This document shows positions 50,582 through 52,997 of a stretch of 52,997 nt of DNA, one piece after another; position 1 is the first letter of the stretch, and each line of letters begins with the position of its first letter. The stretch spans positions 1-52,997 of the forward strand of contig NZ_FAOZ01000044.1 of assembly GCF_001536285.1 (NCBI RefSeq), in the 5' to 3' direction. A program made the position numbers and the translations under genes. Origin of the DNA: Parafrankia irregularis. GTDB taxonomy: Bacteria > Actinomycetota > Actinomycetes > Frankiales > Frankiaceae. The notes beneath the pieces were generated by a model. The model saw only the letters and a program-made list of their open reading frames with translations. It was not told the DNA's origin and did not search any database.

Positions 50582-50821
50582 ATGAGCGGCCGGCACAGCG
50601 CGCGGCGGCGGGCGGCCGGGCCTGTCCGCAGCCGGCAGGTCGACCGGGCCTACCGGGCGTTTCGCGCCCAGGTCGCGGACCGGGCCTGCGGCCCGGCGCG
50701 TCCTGTGCTCCGAGACGCCGCCGACCGCAGGTCCGCGCTGCTCGCCACCACGGCCAGCCTGATGACGATCGCGCTCGCCTTCGGGATGCTCGGTCTGATG
50801 GCCTTCGGATCCGCGGCATGA
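50582..50821 (+). CDS. Small tail-anchored membrane protein
   Basis: A 79-residue protein: an Arg/Ala-rich soluble part of ~50 residues, then a single helix LMTIALAFGMLGLMAFG ending at the C-terminus. The tail matches the 368-residue protein at 37692-38798 (RSxxxATT ... GMLGLMAxG), which is the main reason to accept so short a gene. ATG 50582 has GAGCTGGGTG upstream, a modest ribosome site; 50569 also has an ATG in another frame. Function unknown; a basic head fixed to the membrane could bind nucleic acid, lipid headgroups or a partner. Confidence 0.6.
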   Translation: MSGRHSARRRAAGPVRSRQVDRAYRAFRAQVADRACGPARPVLRDAADRRSALLATTASLMTIALAFGMLGLMAFGSAA

Positions 50822-51211
50822 GCGGGTCGGGGTCCAGCCCGGTCGGGCGATGCGCCGGCAGGCCGCTGTCCCTGCGCGGCGGCCGACCAGGCGTCCAGGC
50901 AGGCGCCCAGGCGGGTGGCCAGGCAGGCGGCCAGGCGGGCCGGGTGATCCGTCCGTCCGCGAAGGCCCGGACGCCCGTCTTCCTGACGCGAACCTGCCTG
51001 GTCCTGTCGCGGCATCCCGTTCCCGCCCCGCCCTACCCGCGCGGGGACAGCGGGGCCCGCGAGGCCTGACTCCGCCCCTTTCCGGCTCGGCGTGGTCTGA
51101 CCTGTTACGGCTTGTTGGAGTCCACCGCGGACGGCATCGCCCGACACGAGTTGATGTCGGACGATGCCGTCCGCGGTGGCGTCCGCCGTGAGCCAGGGGT
51201 TGGGGCGGGGC
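50822..51211. other. Intergenic gap with tandem repeats and a long hairpin
   Basis: No gene is evident. 50895-50945 repeats CAGGCGGCCAGGCGGG-like units. The strong hairpin at 51122-51179 is listed separately. 51190-51211 runs directly into the end of the TetR gene. Confidence 0.5.
51122..51179. terminator. 58-base near-perfect hairpin
   Basis: An 18-bp perfect outer stem begins CCACCGCGGACGG at 51122 and closes with CCGTCCGCGGTGG at 51179. One mismatched pair separates it from an inner stem CCGACA/TGTCGG around an eight-base loop. It lies 32 bases past the TetR stop on the minus strand, where a terminator would be, and could also serve the plus-strand small gene. Confidence 0.65.
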
Positions 51212-51928
51212 TCAGTCGGCCTGGGCGAGGTGGTCGGCCTGAGCGAGGTGGTCGGCCGGCGCCACGTGCTTGGCTGGCGGCAGTTGCCGGAATCCGGCGA
51301 TAAGCACGGCGATGTCCGCGGAGACGACCTCGGTGAACGAGCTGCCGGCGTAGGCGCCGGCGGCCCAGTGGCGAGCACCCTCGCTGATCAGGGACTGCGC
51401 CAGCCGCGCCAGCCGTGCCGCGTCGACGTGTGGGGGCAGCTCTCCGGCGGCCACCGCGCGCTCGAAGAGCTCGCCGAGGATCAGCGTCGATCGGGAGGGC
51501 ACCTCGCCGGAGGAGGTGAGGGCCCGGTACTCGTAGCGGAGGCCTTCGAGGACCATCTCCATGATCAGTTCGGGTGGGTTCCGGCGCATCGACCGCTCGA
51601 GTGAGCTCAGCGTCGCGGTGACGACCGCGGAGATCTCGTACGGGCCGTGGGACAGCTCCCGCGCCGTGTCCCTGGCCGCGTCGGTGGACTGCATGCTGAT
51701 CTCGAAAAGCAGGTCCTCCTTGCGCGGGAAGTAGAAGTAGAACAGCCCCTTGGAAACCCCGGCCGCCCGGCAGATGTCGGCGACCGTGGTCTCTGCGTAC
51801 CCGTTGGCACGCCACAGCGCGAGCGCCGCCTGGACCAGCACGCGCTTGGTCTCGCGTGATCGAGCCTGCTGGTAGGACGCGCGCCGCTGACCACGGTCAG
51901 CACCTGTGCTGGCTCCTCCGGCGGTCAT
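51212..51928 (-). CDS. TetR family transcriptional regulator
   Basis: A 238-residue repressor. YQQARSRETKRVLVQAALALWRANGYAETTVADICRAAGVSKGLFYFYFPRKEDLLFE is the HTH, with the FYFYFPRKEDLL wording. The last 20 residues repeat ADHLAQ, from direct DNA repeats (51206-51255). It is divergent from the VOC gene across 145 bases; TTGA-N7-TCAA (51957-51971) and ATTCT/AGAAT elements there are possible but weak operators. Ligand unknown. Confidence 0.9.
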   Translation of the reverse strand: MTAGGASTGADRGQRRASYQQARSRETKRVLVQAALALWRANGYAETTVADICRAAGVSKGLFYFYFPRKEDLLFEISMQSTDAARDTARELSHGPYEISAVVTATLSSLERSMRRNPPELIMEMVLEGLRYEYRALTSSGEVPSRSTLILGELFERAVAAGELPPHVDAARLARLAQSLISEGARHWAAGAYAGSSFTEVVSADIAVLIAGFRQLPPAKHVAPADHLAQADHLAQAD

Positions 51929-52073
51929 CGCGCGATTCTAACGCCGTTCGAGAATGTTGACTCGATTTCAATTGCCGGATTAGCGTTGACCGGCGGCCGG
52001 CCGGACGCCCGGACAAGCGCACCGACGTCCGCCGGGTCGCACCTGGAGCCCCTCGCACCCTGGGAGCGTCGCC

Positions 52074-52625
52074 GTGCCGGTCGCTGGCCTGCCTACCTCG
52101 ATCAATCCGAACGTCCTGCCCGGAGTGGTCCGTCAGAACGGGTACGTCGTGCGCGATCTCGACGCCACGATCGCCGCCTGGCTGAGCCTGGGGATCGGCC
52201 CGTGGTACGTGCTGCGCGAGCGTCCCCAGACCGGGCTTTACCGCGGCCAGGAATGCGAGGTGACGGTGTCGGTGGCGTTCGCGAACAGTGGCGACCTGCA
52301 GCTTGAGCTTATTGCGCAGCACGGTGACGAGCCCAGCATCTACACCGAGTTCCTCGAGTCCGGGCAGGAGGGCTACCACCAGCTCGCCTTCTGGGCGCCG
52401 GACTTCGACGCGACCATGAGCGCGGTGACGGCGGCCGGCCTGCCAGTCGTGTGGTCGGGCGGCGGCGACGGGGGAACCCGCTTCGCCTACGTCGAACCGC
52501 CGGCGGGTCCGGCGACCATCATCGAGATCATGGAGCTCAATCCCGCGACCGAGGGCCTGGCCGGTCTCGTCCGTGCGGCGGCCGAGAACTGGGACGGCAG
52601 CGACCCGGTCCGCTCGATCGGCTGA
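52074..52625 (+). CDS. VOC family protein (glyoxalase/epimerase-like)
   Basis: A 183-residue vicinal-oxygen-chelate protein. VVRQNGYVVRDLDATIAAWLSLGIGPWYVLRER is the first beta-alpha-beta unit, VAFANSGDLQLELIAQHGDEPSIYTEFLESGQEGYHQLAFWAPDFDATM the second, with His and Glu at the metal positions of methylmalonyl-CoA epimerase-like members; the end, TIIEIMEL, supplies the last metal Glu. Substrate unknown. The start is GTG 52074, with GGGAGCG upstream. The divergent TetR gene probably controls it in response to the substrate. Confidence 0.85.
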   Translation: MPVAGLPTSINPNVLPGVVRQNGYVVRDLDATIAAWLSLGIGPWYVLRERPQTGLYRGQECEVTVSVAFANSGDLQLELIAQHGDEPSIYTEFLESGQEGYHQLAFWAPDFDATMSAVTAAGLPVVWSGGGDGGTRFAYVEPPAGPATIIEIMELNPATEGLAGLVRAAAENWDGSDPVRSIG

Positions 52626-52997
52626 GGCCCCGTCCAAAGGGCTGAGGCCCCCGTCCGAAGTGCGGAGGCTCCGAGCCCCGGCCTGCCGCCTCCGCCGCTG
52701 CTCGCGAGCAAGGGTCGCCAGGCCGCTGCGCTGGCCTCCACGGATGCAGGGAAAAATAGGGCCGGGTCGCCTGGTAAGCCGGTGATTCTGTGATGCCGGT
52801 GAGCTCGTGAAGCAAGGCTGGCGATGGAGGCCGGTTCCGGGACTACGGTTTGTGCCATGGCAGCCGCCCCTGGCGGCTGCCGGGAGCACGTGTGTCAGAT
52901 TCGCCCGTTCCCTGGTCTCTCCAGGCGACCCGATGTCCACCGATGGTCATCGGGTCGAAGGGGGCGGCGTTGGGCCGGCAGGACGTCAAGGACGAGG
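52626..52997. other. Right-edge sequence without a recognisable gene
   Basis: Two copies of GGCTGAGGCCCC(C)GTCC follow the VOC stop at once. The remaining ~330 bases carry no frame with a recognisable motif; a gene may begin beyond the window. Confidence 0.4.

Noticed and set aside
52626-52997. Minus-strand frame at the right edge
   Set aside because: It covers the VOC gene in antisense and has no motif; it is a compositional shadow.

Overview
The window is very GC-rich, with dense coding, strong third-position G/C bias, frequent GTG/TTG starts and long Ala/Pro/Gly-rich linkers. This fits a filamentous actinomycete. The dispersed palindrome with arms like GGTCG..TCGGAA..CGACC followed by CAAAATCCT recalls repeats I associate with Frankia; that assignment is recollection, not proof. 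I saw no rRNA, tRNA or CRISPR array. One mobile-element end is visible at the left edge: the 3' end of a group II intron seated in the loop of such a palindrome.

Layout. (1) 0-5.2 kb: intron end, DJ-1/PfpI-type protein, split-barrel flavin/F420 protein, secreted sulfatase, orphan lipoprotein solute-binding protein. (2) 5.4-25 kb: an export and regulation block. It has four MFS exporters, one fused double ABC exporter, TetR and MarR regulators (several with a visible palindromic operator), and a HelD/HelR-type RNA polymerase-associated ATPase. (3) 25.4-29.8 kb: four overlapping genes (ABC ATPase, FtsX-like permease, histidine kinase, NarL-type response regulator) that look like one sensing-and-transport operon. 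(4) 29.9-36.6 kb: one 6.6-kb gene encoding a 2214-residue protein: TIR domain, caspase-like fold lacking the catalytic Cys, helical HD-like region, HSP90-type GHKL ATPase, then about 14 tandem winged-HTH-like repeats of ~65 residues. This is the standout and is probably a self-contained immune or cell-suicide protein. (5) 36.6-44 kb: DUF5996 protein, Pro-rich tail-anchored protein, Nei-type glycosylase, TetR/aquaporin divergent pair, sensor-kinase remnant, second orphan solute-binding lipoprotein. (6) 45-53 kb: dienelactone hydrolase, diaminopimelate decarboxylase-like enzyme, SurE-like lipoprotein convergent with a PiT phosphate transporter, a small tail-anchored protein, TetR and VOC proteins.

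Two relationships cut across the layout. First, several copies of one palindromic repeat family sit in intergenic gaps; two copies 6.7 kb apart align without gaps over 212 bp. Second, the two tail-anchored proteins (37.7 and 50.6 kb) share a C-terminal membrane anchor and each has the same ~82-bp element upstream, with five conserved blocks at identical spacing. That suggests a small co-regulated family.
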